A stretch of DNA of 64,000 bases, from the NCBI GenBank assembly GCA_012861695.1, contig JAAOOA010000012.1:2899770-2963769 (forward strand). Direction: 5' to 3'. How positions within the stretch are numbered: the first letter of the stretch is position 1; each line of letters starts with the position of its first letter. The notes under the pieces were generated by a model, which worked only from the letters and a program-made list of their open reading frames with translations, did not search any database and was not told the DNA's origin. Below are positions 1 to 12,906 of the stretch, in pieces. The DNA is from Trematomus loennbergii (lineage: Eukaryota > Chordata > Actinopteri > Perciformes > Nototheniidae). Position numbers and translations under genes: made by a program.

Positions 1-827
1 TGTTACAAAGTATTACGTTTACCACAGATTCAAGACTCATGCATTTGCTAATGGTGTAATGTTTTTTAAAGTCTAATCCTAAATGTAGTTTTACTGCACT
101 GAGAGTCTTTCCTTATTACTATCATGATGAGGGAGGCTCGAATGTGTGGATTTACCGTTGGTTGTGACCACACCTATGGGTGGGACGTAGATTAAATGAC
201 ACACCTGAATCTGTTTGATCCTCTATGCCTGGCTCGAAACCAGTTTGCGCTTTAAACATTGGTCTTCTTTTATGTACTAATTGAGAAAGAAGAAAAGGAG
301 CATGTAACGGTGTCGTATCTTTTGAAAAGACAGCCCGCAGTTATAATTGTTGAAAATTTGGGAAGTTAAAATATACTGCGTTTTCAAATAAGAAAAAGTA
401 CAATGTAAAGCATCTTGTCAATTTCTTGAACAACTTCTAACACGTCCTTACATTTATTTGTTCTTTTGACAAACATAATATGTCTTCAAGAAAGTGTACA
501 AAAACAGATCCACATCTCAACACACAACAAACCAATTTGCACATTTTAAAAGCCACCATTGGATACTCTTCATCACTTTACCGTTTGATTCAATATCTGC
601 TACAACATAAACTACTTTATCTGTGTTGGACTCCTGACCTCCCTGGCTGCAGGAACAGGAAGAAGCTGCATGTTTCTAAAACAGATATCAGGATGAACAA
701 TGCCCTTATCATGAAACCTCACCTTTCTGTTTCGGTTAGCTGCTTTGGGTCTTTTTGTGAGAATTTTCCATTTGGCCAAGCTACAACTATTACAGAGACT
801 GTCATTTTATAACTACCACTTTCTAAA

Positions 828-952
828 ATGACTGGCAAATTAAATGCCGTTGCTGAGAACAGCACCGAAGTGGTTCTTAATGATAAGACTCGCAAAGTGT
901 TTCACATAAAACAAAGAGGGCAGTTTGAGTTTTATGGGATTGACCTTGCGAG
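828..952 (+). other. unassigned short ORF with strong splice donor
   Basis: A plus-strand reading frame opens with ATG at 828 and runs 41 codons plus two bases to a consensus donor, AG|GTGAGT, at 952/953. If it were not spliced there, it would stop at once at the TGA within the donor. The peptide is polar and begins MTGKLNAVAENS; I recognise no family. It could be a first exon of a gene antisense to gpc4 inside its first intron, or simply a chance ORF in AT-rich DNA. Its phase does not join to the open frame of the candidate at 3166. Confidence 0.2.
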
Positions 953-3165
953 GTGAGTAAGACACTTGGCTGCGGGTTTATTAGTTAATTATTACAGGTG
1001 TTAAAATACCAGGCTTCAGTTGAACGGAGCAGAGCCGCTCAAATATTGGTCTTTGAGCTATAAAAGCTCCTGCAAACGAGTGTGTGTGCCCTAGTTCCCT
1101 GCTCTTATCTTATCTGCTGAATGTCATTGCAATAACACAACCTGTTATTTCCCGAACCGTGAAGATGCAGGGCTTGCAGCCACCGGCTAAGGGGGAAGGA
1201 GTTCTCAAAATGAGAGGCTGCAGAATGTCTCAAGCTTACCGGGAGGCCAACGCACTGAGGTCATGCACGCTTTGAGTTTCAGTCATAATGCACTGAACTG
1301 ATTATGAGCCGGGGACGCTCCTCGTGCTGAAGGGAGGGAAAAACGACCCTCTTCTCTTTGATCTCTGCCATTGTTCCATACCTGAAGCATGACATCAAGC
1401 CCCACTGCCAGAGTAAACCAAAACAGATTTCCCTTGAAGAGCAGTACGCAGTGTCCAGCCCTGCGATGTAGTAGCCTTTGACATGGCAGATACCAATCTG
1501 GTCAGTGTTAACGGCTGTGAGCCTGAAGAGTCCATGTTGCAACTGTGTAACCCTACTTAGCGGATACCTTTGAACATTTATCACGGTATCAAATATAACT
1601 GTTAAGAAAAAATAAACACTACAGTGGGTGCAGTGATGACCTATTTTTGTAGGCTGACCCTAAAGTAAGCACAGCAAGGGGTCTCTCAGCAGAAGTCAAA
1701 GGGATTTTTCAATTGGATTTTGGAATATTACAGAAAATATTCTCTACGACAAATACACGTTTATAAGCCTTGTTTTGTTCAGCAGGATAATCTCCACATA
1801 TTGATATATTTGTATAGAAGTTGTAGCATAAATGCCATGACCAGAAGTGAATATGCTATATAAGCTTAGGCTATAAAACATATTACATCCCAGTTGCATG
1901 GCTTTACATCACCACCGCTAAGGTACATTTGGACTGGTGTTTCGTGTTACTAGTTAACAATCCATTTTTTAGACACGAAAAAGCTTCAGACATTCATAAG
2001 TGTCGTATTTTCTTACGTATTTAAGTTCTAGAACAAAACGTGAAAATCTCAAAAAGCTTGTAATAAACACAGACCTTATTACAGGCATCTAAACACATTA
2101 AAAAAGTAGCAGTCAAGACTACCAGGAAATGCTGAAATGCCAACTTATTTATGGGGTTTAGGATTGCAACACTCCATTAGCAGATAGGTTCAGTGAGTTA
2201 AACCACCATTTACATTCTATCCGATTACTATCATTATTTATCTGTCATCATTAGATCTTCATTTATTTCCCATTTAAGTGAGGTATTCAACCACAGGCCC
2301 TCAACAAATCATCCTCCGAGACAAGAAAAGTTTGAAATGAGGTCTTGAACTGCTGCCACGTGAGCGGTAAGAGATTGATTCCATGGATCAACGAGGAATT
2401 TCCAACTGCTCTTCCTCTGTATGACTTAGTTCTGTCTATGCCAAAGTAATCAGGGTTTCCATTTAGTTTAACTGCATTAAAACATCTTTTCCGAATCTAA
2501 AGTCTGGCTTTGGCTGAGCCCGTTGGTAATTTGAATGGTAACAAACATTCTTATCTCGCGCTGCCAACAATAACACAAGATGTCTGTGGTTATGAAACAC
2601 AAGATTGAATCCTGTGTTTCCAATAAGACTCATATTATTCCACCAACCTGATTTATGATGCGTGTATCAAAGGAGGTAAACATGTTAAAAACTCCTTCTG
2701 TGACAACTTGCAGAGATACTGTATAATTTTCAAAGTGCGTCTGCTCCAAAAGTCTGCACAGTTATGGTTGGATTGTATCACAGGGGCCCATTATTTCAGG
2801 GAAATATTCTGATCCAGCAGTCTTATGTGGATCAAAGTTATTTTACTGCATCTTATACTGACTATTTGAAATTCTGCAGATGTTGGAAGTGAACCTGCCT
2901 TTTCCAATGATCTGCGACTTCGGTTATTAACTTTTCAAACTAAAATTGTGGTTTAAGTATGCAGGAAATTAAGGGTCTAACCCTTCTGTAACCTCACATC
3001 CAGTTCAATTAGAGTACAGATTCCGTTATGATAAGAAGAGAACTCATGTTTGGAGTTCATGCATTACAAAATGTAGAACTGATTCTCTGACAAATCTGGA
3101 GGCATTCCTTCCCAGCAACATGAAACATTTGAAGAGCTTCCGAATGTTTTTTTTGCTTTCTGCAG

Positions 3166-3299
3166 ACCCCCAACTCTCTTTAATGACAGTAGACCTTGTT
3201 GCTTTCTATGGATCAATTATCTCAGTCTCTTTCAATGACAAAGAGCTGCTCATTGAGGTCGGCACTGCCCGAGGCCCAGACATACACCGGGAGCCTATT
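3166..3299 (+). other. unassigned exon-like segment
   Basis: A pyrimidine-rich tract ending in TTTCTGCAG precedes 3166, and TATT|GTAAGG follows at 3299/3300, so the edges look like an acceptor and a donor. The frame entering with two leftover bases is open throughout and continues to 3344. The peptide includes LLIEVGTARGPDIHREP and matches no family I know. The composition is more coding-like than its surroundings. It may be an exon of an antisense gene, a decayed gene fragment, or chance. Confidence 0.2.
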
Positions 3300-5039
3300 G
3301 TAAGGAAAAGGCACGTGTGTATAGCATACAAACCTGCACAATAAAACGGCCTTCATTCAGATCCTTCTTTCAAAACCCAGAGATGCAAGACAATTAAGTC
3401 AGACTAACGCAGACATGTTGGGGTACTCTCAATGACATTTAGCATCACAAAGACATACAGGCAGAAAACAAAAGGACCTATAAACGTGTGTGAAATGCAG
3501 GAAAAGATAAGTCCTCAGCTTCTTTGACAGTTATGTCCGACTCAAATTCTAATGAACTCAAATTCTAATTATTGGACTTAATTGTCCTGCATGTTTGGGA
3601 TGTGTAAAAGACAGGCTGAACATACTCTTTCAATGCAGAGTTAACTAATAAAAGACATCAGTACAATTAAGAGGACACTTACAAGTTGGACCCTTGTCAG
3701 CTGTGAAAACATCTTAAACATCTGAAAGGTTTAAGGTGAGAAGGTTTGGAAATGACTAATTATTCATTCCAATTAGGGAAATATGCCTTTAAAAAGAAAG
3801 AATACAAGCCACCAACATGACAGGGGCCATGTCCGGGTGACCTACTTCTGTAGTTTTGAACAAGAAAGTCATGCTGAAGCCACTGCAAAACTGGCAACCA
3901 AACTGGACTGAATTTAGGGGTTTGAATATGTCTGCGCATATTCATTTTAACCACCATATAAATGAAAGGGAAATGAGAGAAGGGAGGGATTTAAAGTATG
4001 CAAGGCACAGTGGAATTTCAAACCCCAACCCCTTCCCCTGCTCCCCTCAAGCCTTCAGTGTAAAAGCCCCCCTTTGTAAGTTTCCATCACTTGGGTTTAA
4101 CTTGTGATTAGTTAAATTGATTTGCCTTCTCACCTCTGCCGGACTATAAACATAGCGGTTCCTATTTATTACCATGCGCTCTTCGTGGCTACATAACATC
4201 CTGTCCTGCAATCTAGACTGGTTGCAGATGTAGGAGTACAACATGTGCCTACACAGAAAATGTGAACAAAAATCTGAGAAGCGCAGAGAGGAATAAAATC
4301 CAAAAGCCTTGTTCACAATGCACAGGAATGTTTACTAAATCACGGCAGGCTGCCTGCACTTCACGACCATAGAGTCTCTACTAAGGAAGCCTGAAAATAA
4401 ACACAGGCCTGGCTTCTTTCAGTTGGGAGCATGGCCTGTGTGTTTATTATACCTCTTTATTGTTATGAATCACCTACAAGTATTTCCTAAACGAGGACTA
4501 TATTTAAACACTGGAGCTTTGAGGGGCTTTTTAGACTGAGGAATGCATGCCCAAATGTTTCACTGCTTCTTTCGCCCAAACTTAACAATGCACTGTAATT
4601 TTTAACAGTTGAACAAAATATGTATGCATGATGAACCATGTTTTCATATAGACTTTGAAAGAAGCACAAAATGTCCATGTTCAAAAGTGACAGTTTAACT
4701 GTTTGTTGTAGGGACATAGTTTATTTGTCATGTCAATGACAAAACGTTATTACATTTTAGATTTGGTATTTATGAAAAGCCTCTGGAAAACCTTTAAGTG
4801 AGTTATGAGCAAAAACACATTATATTCTGATATGGTATATTGCAGTACTGTACTCAAACTGTAATCAACACTGGTATCTAAATGTGGTCCATACTTACAA
4901 ACTACCATATAAAATAAATGCCCTACATGAATAAAAACAGGATACAATCAACCTAACGATATAATACTGTGAAAATATCCAATATCAACAGTACTTTTAC
5001 TTTTGATAAGTCTGTGGTTATGTAAAATAGGCTCTGTAT

Positions 5040-5235
5040 TTTTATATTATTCTGGAATAGGTAATTGTGCAGAATGAGTACTTTTACTTGTTGTACTTTC
5101 AGAGTATTTTTAAGCTAATGCTTTTCTACTTTTACTTAAGTACTATTTTGAAATCAGGACTTTTACTTGTAGTGGAGTACTTTAAAATCATAGTATTTGT
5201 ACTTGTAGTTAGGATTTTCTTGCAACACTGGTTAT
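5040..5235. mobile_element. fragment of a teleost interspersed repeat (ACTTTTACTT-rich)
   Basis: The segment repeats short blocks such as ACTTTTACTTGT and TACTTTTACTTAAGTA. This is the signature of a widespread fish non-autonomous element whose ends read like AGTGGTGGAAAGTAAC. A better preserved relative lies at 55722-56471. The ends here are degraded. Confidence 0.5.
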
Positions 5236-5344
5236 GACTTTTGACAAGTTAACAGTGTTGTCTGTAATTGAGAAGCTCACAATGCTACATCAAAAACCTG
5301 ACCGTTACAGTGCCACAGTATGCTAATGCTGCTAGCCTAAAAGT

Positions 5345-5425
5345 TATCCTTTGCCTAAGGACCACCGGGGAACCTCTGTAGGACCCATGGGGGGGTCCTC
5401 GCCCCCCACTTTGGGAAACACTACT
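5345..5425. repeat. degenerate repeat fragment (GGGGTCCTC...CACTTTGGGAAACACT)
   Basis: The string ending CCCCACTTTGGGAAACACTA resembles the terminus of a common teleost interspersed repeat. It lies just downstream of gpc4 exon 1, inside intron 1. The assignment rests on remembered pattern, not alignment. Confidence 0.35.
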
Positions 5426-5489
5426 TTCTAGACTACAGTTTTTCAGGTTAATAACAGGGCTAAACTTGTTAAAATAAAATAAAACTCAC

Positions 5490-5646
5490 CGTTGACTCCT
5501 TTGTTGGGAACATCGTTGACGTTGAAGCCCTTGGAGCTGTACGCCGCGCGGACTTCGTTGCAGTTTTTCAACTTTTGCTCCGCAGTCATCGACACACACA
5601 ACACAACCAGCGTGCAAACTACACACAACACCAACAGCGGCTTCAT
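5490..5646 (-). CDS. gpc4: glypican-4, first coding exon
   Basis: This is the start of a glypican-4, a GPI-anchored heparan sulfate proteoglycan of the cell surface acting as co-receptor in Wnt, FGF and BMP signalling. The ATG at 5646-5644 sits in CACACCATGA, a fair initiation context. The first 20 or so residues (MKPLLVLCVVCTLVVLCVS) form a signal peptide. Then follows KNCNEVRAAYSSKGFNVND, which matches the human GPC4 N-terminus SCSEVRRLYVSKGFNKND, including the first conserved cysteine and the EVR motif. GPC6 is a poorer match. The exon ends AAC G|GTGAGT in phase 1, at the Gly of the NG that human GPC4 also has here. Only 52 codons are in the window. Its position downstream of gpc3 on the same strand supports gpc4 over gpc6. 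Confidence 0.87.
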
Positions 5647-6060
5647 GGTGTGTCACTTAAAAATAACAGCACAAAAAGTGAAAAATAAAAAGTATAGTCG
5701 CTCAGGTGTGTATAACTAGCACAGAGTTTCAGCGACTCCCACGCTGAGTTTCCTCATGGAGACGCGCTGATTTCTTCAACAGATACTTCATTCACAGCTC
5801 AGGCCACCGCTTACACAACTTCAGGGAGAACAACTCCGAAAATAACCGTGAAAACTGCTCAAACGTCGTTCGTTTAACAGCACGGAAATATGCGATACAT
5901 GTCGAGTTCCAGACTCAATCGAAAAAACACAAAAAGGCGATGAAATGATAGTTTTCAAACATGTAAAAAAGTTTTTAACTGCAGGCGAGAATCTCAGAAT
6001 CACACTGTTGCTTCAAAGCCGCGACGGACGTATAAACCAGGGGAGAGAAGAGACGGTGGA
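5647..6060 (-). promoter_or_regulatory. gpc4: gpc4 5' UTR and probable promoter region
   Basis: The sequence upstream of the gpc4 ATG is richer in CpG than the surrounding DNA, for example in the stretch 5830-5910 and again near 6015-6030. A TTTATA-like string occurs on the minus strand near 6036. No transcription start can be fixed from sequence alone, so the limits are approximate. Confidence 0.35.
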
Positions 6061-7912
6061 AAAGTAGCCGAGAAGGTGTCTTTTTCCTCTTTCTTCCTTT
6101 CTTTTCTTGCTTTCTTTCCAAACTTGAGGAGAGGCCGTGGTTTCTGTAGGACACTGGACTGTAGGCTAGTCGTACTGGGATCCAGATGCGAGCAGAAAAC
6201 CCTAGTGGACACCCAGGAGAGAGTGCAAGTTCCGGGACAAAGACCTGGAAAAAGGAACACCAGGGTGGAGCATGAAGCAGGGACTTCAAATCCTCTGGAT
6301 CCCTCTCTCCTTTTCCCCTTTCTATAATGTCTAGACTGTGGAAACCAGTCTTGAAAAAGCAGGACTGGAGCTGAGGGTGGAGCTACTCTGTGGCATGAAG
6401 ACTTATTGTTGGGCCACATAACATAAGGAAAGGAAACACCAGATACCAAAAGTCCTCAAAATCACAAATCTCTTTTACTGCAGACCCCCATCTGACCTGT
6501 GTTTGAGAGGGCATTCTTATCTGTTTTTACTGTCAGACAGGAGATAACCCAGAGATAAAAATCCTTTGAACTGAAGGTCTGTCCTAATGTTAAATAAGTG
6601 ATAATAATGAGTGGTGATAAACTGTTTTCCCTAGCCCCCCTTTGGAAGTACCCCAAGGATCATTAGAGGGTTGAAAACCACTTAATTATGTAATTGAAGG
6701 TTGTCCGTGATGAGAAATTCAACAACAAGCCATTATGTATTCGACAAACTGCTCGCAAAATGTTTTTATTAAATGAAAGTGATTTACATAACATCAGAGC
6801 AGAAGACATATTTCCTACAAATGTGTTATTTCTGCTAAACATTTATGATCCGATACATCTTAGTTTGTTTAAAAGCCTGGATTAAAAAACTGGCTGATAT
6901 TAAAAGTAACCATGGAGGCAAAATTACAGGCCTGGTCCTTACACAAACACAGGTCAGACCAACATGCAGCTGCCTGTCATATAGTACGGCCAGTGTTGTA
7001 AACCACAGTAAACAGTCTGCTGGGAGCTGTACAATTGGATTGAGATGACAATGACATTGTAAGAATTATCAAATGTATAACACATGAGCAGCATTTACTT
7101 AAAGCGCTGCATAAAGCTCAAACACAACGGAAACGTGATACACACATTGATGCACACAGCTGGGAATGGAGCACTTGTTGATGGATTACAAAGTTGGCCA
7201 ACTGTCAATATTGCAGAGTTAGTTTGTTCAATAATTATAAGTGTTTTTTCAGTAGGCCTATATTACAAATGACCAGGTTAGCTACATTAGCTAGCTAGTT
7301 TACATCAGATCTGCAATTATATCAAAAGGAATCATGCGATCACATTGTTGAAATAAGCCAATGAAATTTACATTTTAGGTGAGTTTACAGCAACATTGAC
7401 AGTTGGCCATCTTTATAATTCCTGAATGTCAGCAAATGCTACTTTTTCAAATGACCATCTGTTCAACAGATACTTAAAAGTTCCCCATGTCCTAGTCTGA
7501 GAATATCTCTGGTCTCCTTCACTCATATTTCTCTCGTGTTTTTGCACCAGTGTTTTATTTCCCCCTGTTCTCAGGAGCAGTTTGTTAAATCTGCCGTCAT
7601 GCTGTTTTCTGTCCATGACCTTTGCCCTCATTGCTACTTGTTTCTTCTTGTAACACTGGAAAAAAAGTCATTGAAGCTTATCTGATAGGACAATCAATGA
7701 AATGTAAAAACAACTTAGAACTCATCCATTCCTGTCCCATTCTGGTCAATCGTAATCTACAGGAAATGCACATTTTAGAAATCTTTCTGACTCAGTCTCG
7801 ATTATGGGACTGTGCAAATGTCTTGTACGTAAATCCCCTAATTAAAAAAAAAAGAAGCCATAATAAGACTTTTTACCCCCTGCGTTTAAACATGCCTGGA
7901 CTTGTGGGGTGC

Positions 7913-8060
<148 letters not shown>

Positions 8061-8739
8061 ATTGGTTTGGGGGGTAGCACTCAGCAGAATGACATTCCTC
8101 CTTTTGTGTCCACATTCCTCAGGCGGCTCCATTCATTCTGTGTGACTGTGGCTGCTGCAGGGGAAGCCAGGGGTTTCTGAGGAGCAGGAGGAGGAGGATG
8201 CTGGAGCTGTGTGCATGGGAGAGCGTGGGCCTGGCGCTCCCCTCAATGGGCCAACAAAAGGTAAGAAAATGGTCCAGTGCCATGGTAATTAGACGTGAAT
8301 GAGCTTTGAACGACGTGACATGTCTCAGGCTTTTCTCTCTGGCAGAGGAATTCCAACATCCAGCTTGGTAAAAAAAAAAAAGGCACTGGACTGGGGAGCA
8401 GATGCACTTAAGCACCTGAATATTATTGTTATTTTAATTCATATGCTAGGCTTGGTGAACTGTCCGTCTTGTCAAGGTACCCAAGCCCAAACATCTTTGT
8501 GTGGCCATGAAATACATATTCATAGGGAGTCAATCACTCAGGCAGAAAATGCAACAATTCCTGATAGTCAGCTATTCTCACTGTTCCTGCTGACTAACAT
8601 CAAATTGACCTTTCACTCCCATAATGCTTGCCGTTCCAACATTGCCCCAATATTACCCTAAGAAAACATGTGAACTCTGCATTTCAATAGGCCTGTTTGC
8701 CCTTTCTCCAGCCTTGCATTAGCATTCAGAGTATAACAT

Positions 8740-8757
8740 CCCCCCCCCCCCCCCCCC
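8740..8757. repeat. poly-C run, 18 bases
   Basis: An uninterrupted run of C, likely length-variable and prone to sequencing error. Confidence 0.95.
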
Positions 8758-9443
8758 AACTCATTCTGGGTGAGCTGCTCTCTCTGCAGCCAGCGTTTGC
8801 TCATCTCCTAATGATCAGCCTCTCTTTTCCATGTTAAAGGCAGCAATCCAGTCAAGGAGAGAAAAGCACAGCTGGATAACAATGGCGTTTTTTCTGGATC
8901 TGGGGAGCAGAGGGTGCGTGGGTGTGAAAAGTTACAGCCGAGCGCTGGGACACAGAAATGTTGAAGTGTGTTTGTAGTGACAGGCGTGTTATGTGAGGAG
9001 CTGTGAGTGATTGACCTTGTTAAGAAAGTAGACAGGCTTTAAGGAAGGAGACAAAAAACAAACAATTAGGACTAATGAACCTCATTGTGGAGCTGCGGGC
9101 GGCGTCTGCTACCTGGCTAAGGTGACTCCAGGGGGAAAACTAATGTGGTTTAATGTAGGAACCCCACAGAGAGATGCAGAGAGCACGTCTTATGCCCAGA
9201 ATGCTTCATCATCTTCTAGGAGTGAGAAATACAGATCCAGAGAATAACACATGCTGCTTTGAGGCTTTGGAGAACTACCAGCACACTCCAGAGGAACATA
9301 AATTATATGATTCCTGAAGGGCTTTGAAGTGGATCAGAGGGTGAAATGCACATAAAGTAACATATAGACTTGCAACATCATGTGTCCTATTCATAACCCC
9401 TGCAGCCTGCCATCCATTTTCTCACTAATATTTTTTCCTTGCA

Positions 9444-9480
9444 GTTAAAGGAAAATTCCACCCAAAATTGCTCAATTGTC
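9444..9480 (+). mobile_element. terminus of a TTAA-type short DNA element
   Basis: The string GTTAAAGGAAAATTCCACCC closely matches the reverse complement of the end at 27650 (GTTAAAGGAATAATTCACCC). They are opposite ends, or inverted copies, of one element family. I found no matching partner terminus nearby, so only one end is marked. Confidence 0.5.
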
Positions 9481-12400
9481 AATATGTAACATTCAAGGGT
9501 GTTTCAGATGTTTTTTTGTGATCTAATTTTATGTTTTTGGTTTCTTTAACAACTTAGCTTACCGACTGTCACCTCAGTTAATGAACACATGCATTTTCCA
9601 AAATGTCCTTCAACAAACCAGGAAAACTTGTTGCGTCACTTTCCTTCAAAGCATTTTAGTTTCTATTCCGTTAGAATCAGTTACAATAAAACTAAATAGT
9701 TTTTCTTCCCAAAAGATAAAAATATATAGTTAAAACGTATTTCTTTAATTCGTATTACAACGCATACAAGTGCATCAACCTCATCAACGCTGTTCGCCAT
9801 TTTTCTGTCACAGTTTTTTCAAATTTAGAGCTAAATAATTAGCTAGCTAGCTATGTAGGACGATGATGTCACCATTCTTAATCCCGCTTTAGAGCCTTGA
9901 TTGGTCAATGTTTTCTTCTTGTTTGTTTTGTCAACATCAATCCCTTGTAATAAAAAAACTAAACTGAACAAGCTAGCTGTGGTTGGCAGAATTGTACCTT
10001 TATAAGTACGTTTTTTTTTTCTATTCACAATAAAAATATATGAATAGGCTGCTGCTGATTACAGTTAAGGTTGTAGTTTGATTTCATATTATAATGTTAA
10101 GAACAACAGTTTTGCCATGCATCCGAGATGTGTTTGGCGATTCAAAGGTCTAGCACAATGCTAACGTAAAACCCCTACACGTACAATTTTAACATTTCTT
10201 ACGTTATCGCGTAAAAGGGTTTGTCTCATTTGTCTTGTAACTAAAGATTGTTGCTTAGAAAATAATAAGAAAGATTTTACATTAAAATTGTACATACTAT
10301 AGTCTTTAATAGGTATGTTTTTGTTAGCAAAGACAGCCCTCATGATGTTTATAGCATGCCTATGCCTAAGCAGGGTCGTCCCTCCCTACAGGCCGATCAT
10401 GCAGACTGCGTGGGGCCTCACCTTGCGGAGGGGGCCTCCCACGATATATCCACGATAAAAACTAGCGGAACAGAAACTAACAGGCAAGTGTTGCAGGATC
10501 TGCCTTTTCCAAATACTGTAACTGTGGGTTGTATGCCTAAACAGAAAGCATAATAGAGTTTTTCCACTTTGGAATAAGTCGACGTCATTCCCCTTAAACA
10601 AAACATGTTGCGTTTCAATTTGCTGAACTGTGGCCACTGTTGGTGTACAAACAGGCATCTGTTGTTTGTCCAATGGATCACTGCCTGATTGTTGAAAGCT
10701 GTGCAAAGTCTAGGAAGTATCCTCCACTCTTTGATTCTGAGGAACTGACAGCAAAACCTGACATTTACTGCTGATGTGTTACTTAGATGCCTGCGTTTGT
10801 TCATGATATTGATTGATACTTTGTTGCTGCAAAGTAAGAACCTTGACATGACCTCGCCATATCTCTGTTTGACCTGTTAGGCAAGAGAAAAATAAACAAC
10901 CCAAAAGACTCCACGATGCATTGGTGGTTCACTTTTCAGGCTCAGGGTGAAAATCCTGCCTGTAATGCCATTTACAGTTCAGAACTCAGCACTACATCAG
11001 CTTAGAGTGTGGTCACAAGTAAAGAAGCAGAAGACCACACCCTCCTAAATGGGTGTAGTCAGGTGTGACTCCTCTCCTCCATGTAGGACTTATTGTGTAG
11101 CTGCTCTAAGGTTAAAGGACATGAAAACACATTTCAGTTTTGCTTATTTTAAATTACAGATTTCTGATCGTCCTGTTTTGGTCAGTGGTCTTTACACTGG
11201 TTGTAAGTGGGTGGGGCTCTTTTCAAAGAAGGTGAAGTCACATGCTTCTATGCACCAATCCGGATTTAGCAATATTTGAATTAAAGTCTGACATTTGTTA
11301 CACTTGCCGTAGATAAACTTGCTTTTGTGTAAAGAAAGGATTTTTTTCAAAGCCTTATCTTGGCTTTTTGCTGATTCATGAATAATATTATCTTATAATA
11401 TTAAGATTTAAAACATAATTTACAGGTGTATTAAGTTCAGTCTTAACATTCTGGGAGATAGGCTTCCTTGAAACTGCCAATCAATATTCATTTTAATATG
11501 AGTAGTTGAGACTATTGAAGTCAAATTTCAACACACAACAGTACAAACAGCAATTACATTCTGCAAGCCAAGCCGCCATGCCCCCATCACGGCTCTTACT
11601 AGACACATCAATAAAGGAAAACGTATGCAGACATAACAAAAAAACATAAAAAACAAAACATGTTTAGTTGTACATTGTACTTTCCCCATCATCATTTAAC
11701 TGAAAAAAAGAAAAACAACATATGGGCATTCATTTTGATCCAACGGTAATCACAGGTCGGTTCATGGCAGCCGTCTCTGGTGACAAACACAGGTGTGACT
11801 AATCACGTTCATTAGGGCTGCATTCAGTTCATGTGTTCCGGTACTCTGCATGCTCACTGATGCACCTGAATGGAACAGAGCCGTCGTTAGTGTTATCAGT
11901 AACACCTAGGGCTAATCAAAATGGAAAAACAAATTTGGGTTGCGGTCGAATAGTCCAAAAATCAGCTCCTATCGTCTATCCCTATCGTCTATTCCTTGAC
12001 CTCTGTGTGAAACGTCACGGGGTTAAGGGATAGTGGATCGGAGAATTAAAAGGATTTAGGAGAAGAGACTGCGGTGATTTGAGAATCCGACTGCACTTTG
12101 ACTATCCGACGTGTTTATGATGCGCCAGCGGACGTCATAAATGTGCGTCTGCTGCTGTGGGGAAACTACAGTTTTCTATACAGCGGACTACAACATGGAT
12201 GTTTAATAAGAACGAGGGACTACTGTAAACTCATCTAGAGACTCTGCACCGTGCTCTGATGCTGTTGTTTTATTCTTTATGAACGTGGACAACAGAGAAA
12301 CATATTCTTCATGACCAAAGTTGGATTTGAAATAAAAAAGGAAAGTGAAACTTATGCTCGTCACCCTCTCCCTCCGGTCCACATTAATACAAATGATCCC

Positions 12401-12906
12401 AATACGTAGGTAGCTATTATTGTATGAAAAGATCTTAAATCAATACAAATGTATTTATTATAAACGTTAGTCCATATCACCATTCAAACATCTTTTAAAA
12501 GTTGAACAAACCCCACACAGCTCAGTAAAGACTGTGAAATGTTGACTTTATTTGATAATTTCAGTAAAAACGAACGTTCAAATGTCTCTTTTTGATTATA
12601 ATACTGATGAACGTTCAAAACAAAGCACTTTGGCAAGTTACCACATACGTTTTAAAATGCTTAATAAGCACCGTAACTTTCATGATATAATTTTCTCGGT
12701 CATAATCGGTTGTTTCCGTGAACGGCCGACTGTTGTGTGACGGCAAATGCTGCGGCCGCAAGGCATTGTGGGGCAGCATTTTCTCCTCTCCTTTCGTAAA
12801 GGAAGGTCTAGTGGTTCCTAAGCTAAAGAAGGTTATAAAGGAAGTTTGAAACCTCCCTTCCTTTCATCTAGAGAATTCGAACGGCTCTTATCATGGCTGC
12901 CACTGA

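Larger units (their letters stand above)
1..5489 (-). other. gpc4: gpc4 intron 1 (partial)
   Basis: This stretch follows the gpc4 exon 1 donor (GTGAGT, reading leftwards from 5489) and runs to the window edge. I looked on the minus strand for the next glypican exon, which should carry the conserved CPQ...TCC...MEEKY segment, and did not find it, so exon 2 lies outside. The sequence is AT-rich. It holds two short plus-strand open segments with splice-like edges (828-952 and 3166-3299) and repeat fragments near 5.0-5.43 kb. Nothing else is recognisable. Confidence 0.75.

Noticed and set aside
6000..6449. 149-codon minus-strand frame upstream of gpc4
   Set aside because: Overlaps a pyrimidine-rich tract and another frame on each strand; no signal of coding. 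Likely promoter-proximal non-coding DNA.
10161..10849. Minus-strand frames of 60-143 codons in the intergenic region
   Set aside because: AT-rich, no start context or family similarity, and partly overlapping a repeat-like segment.
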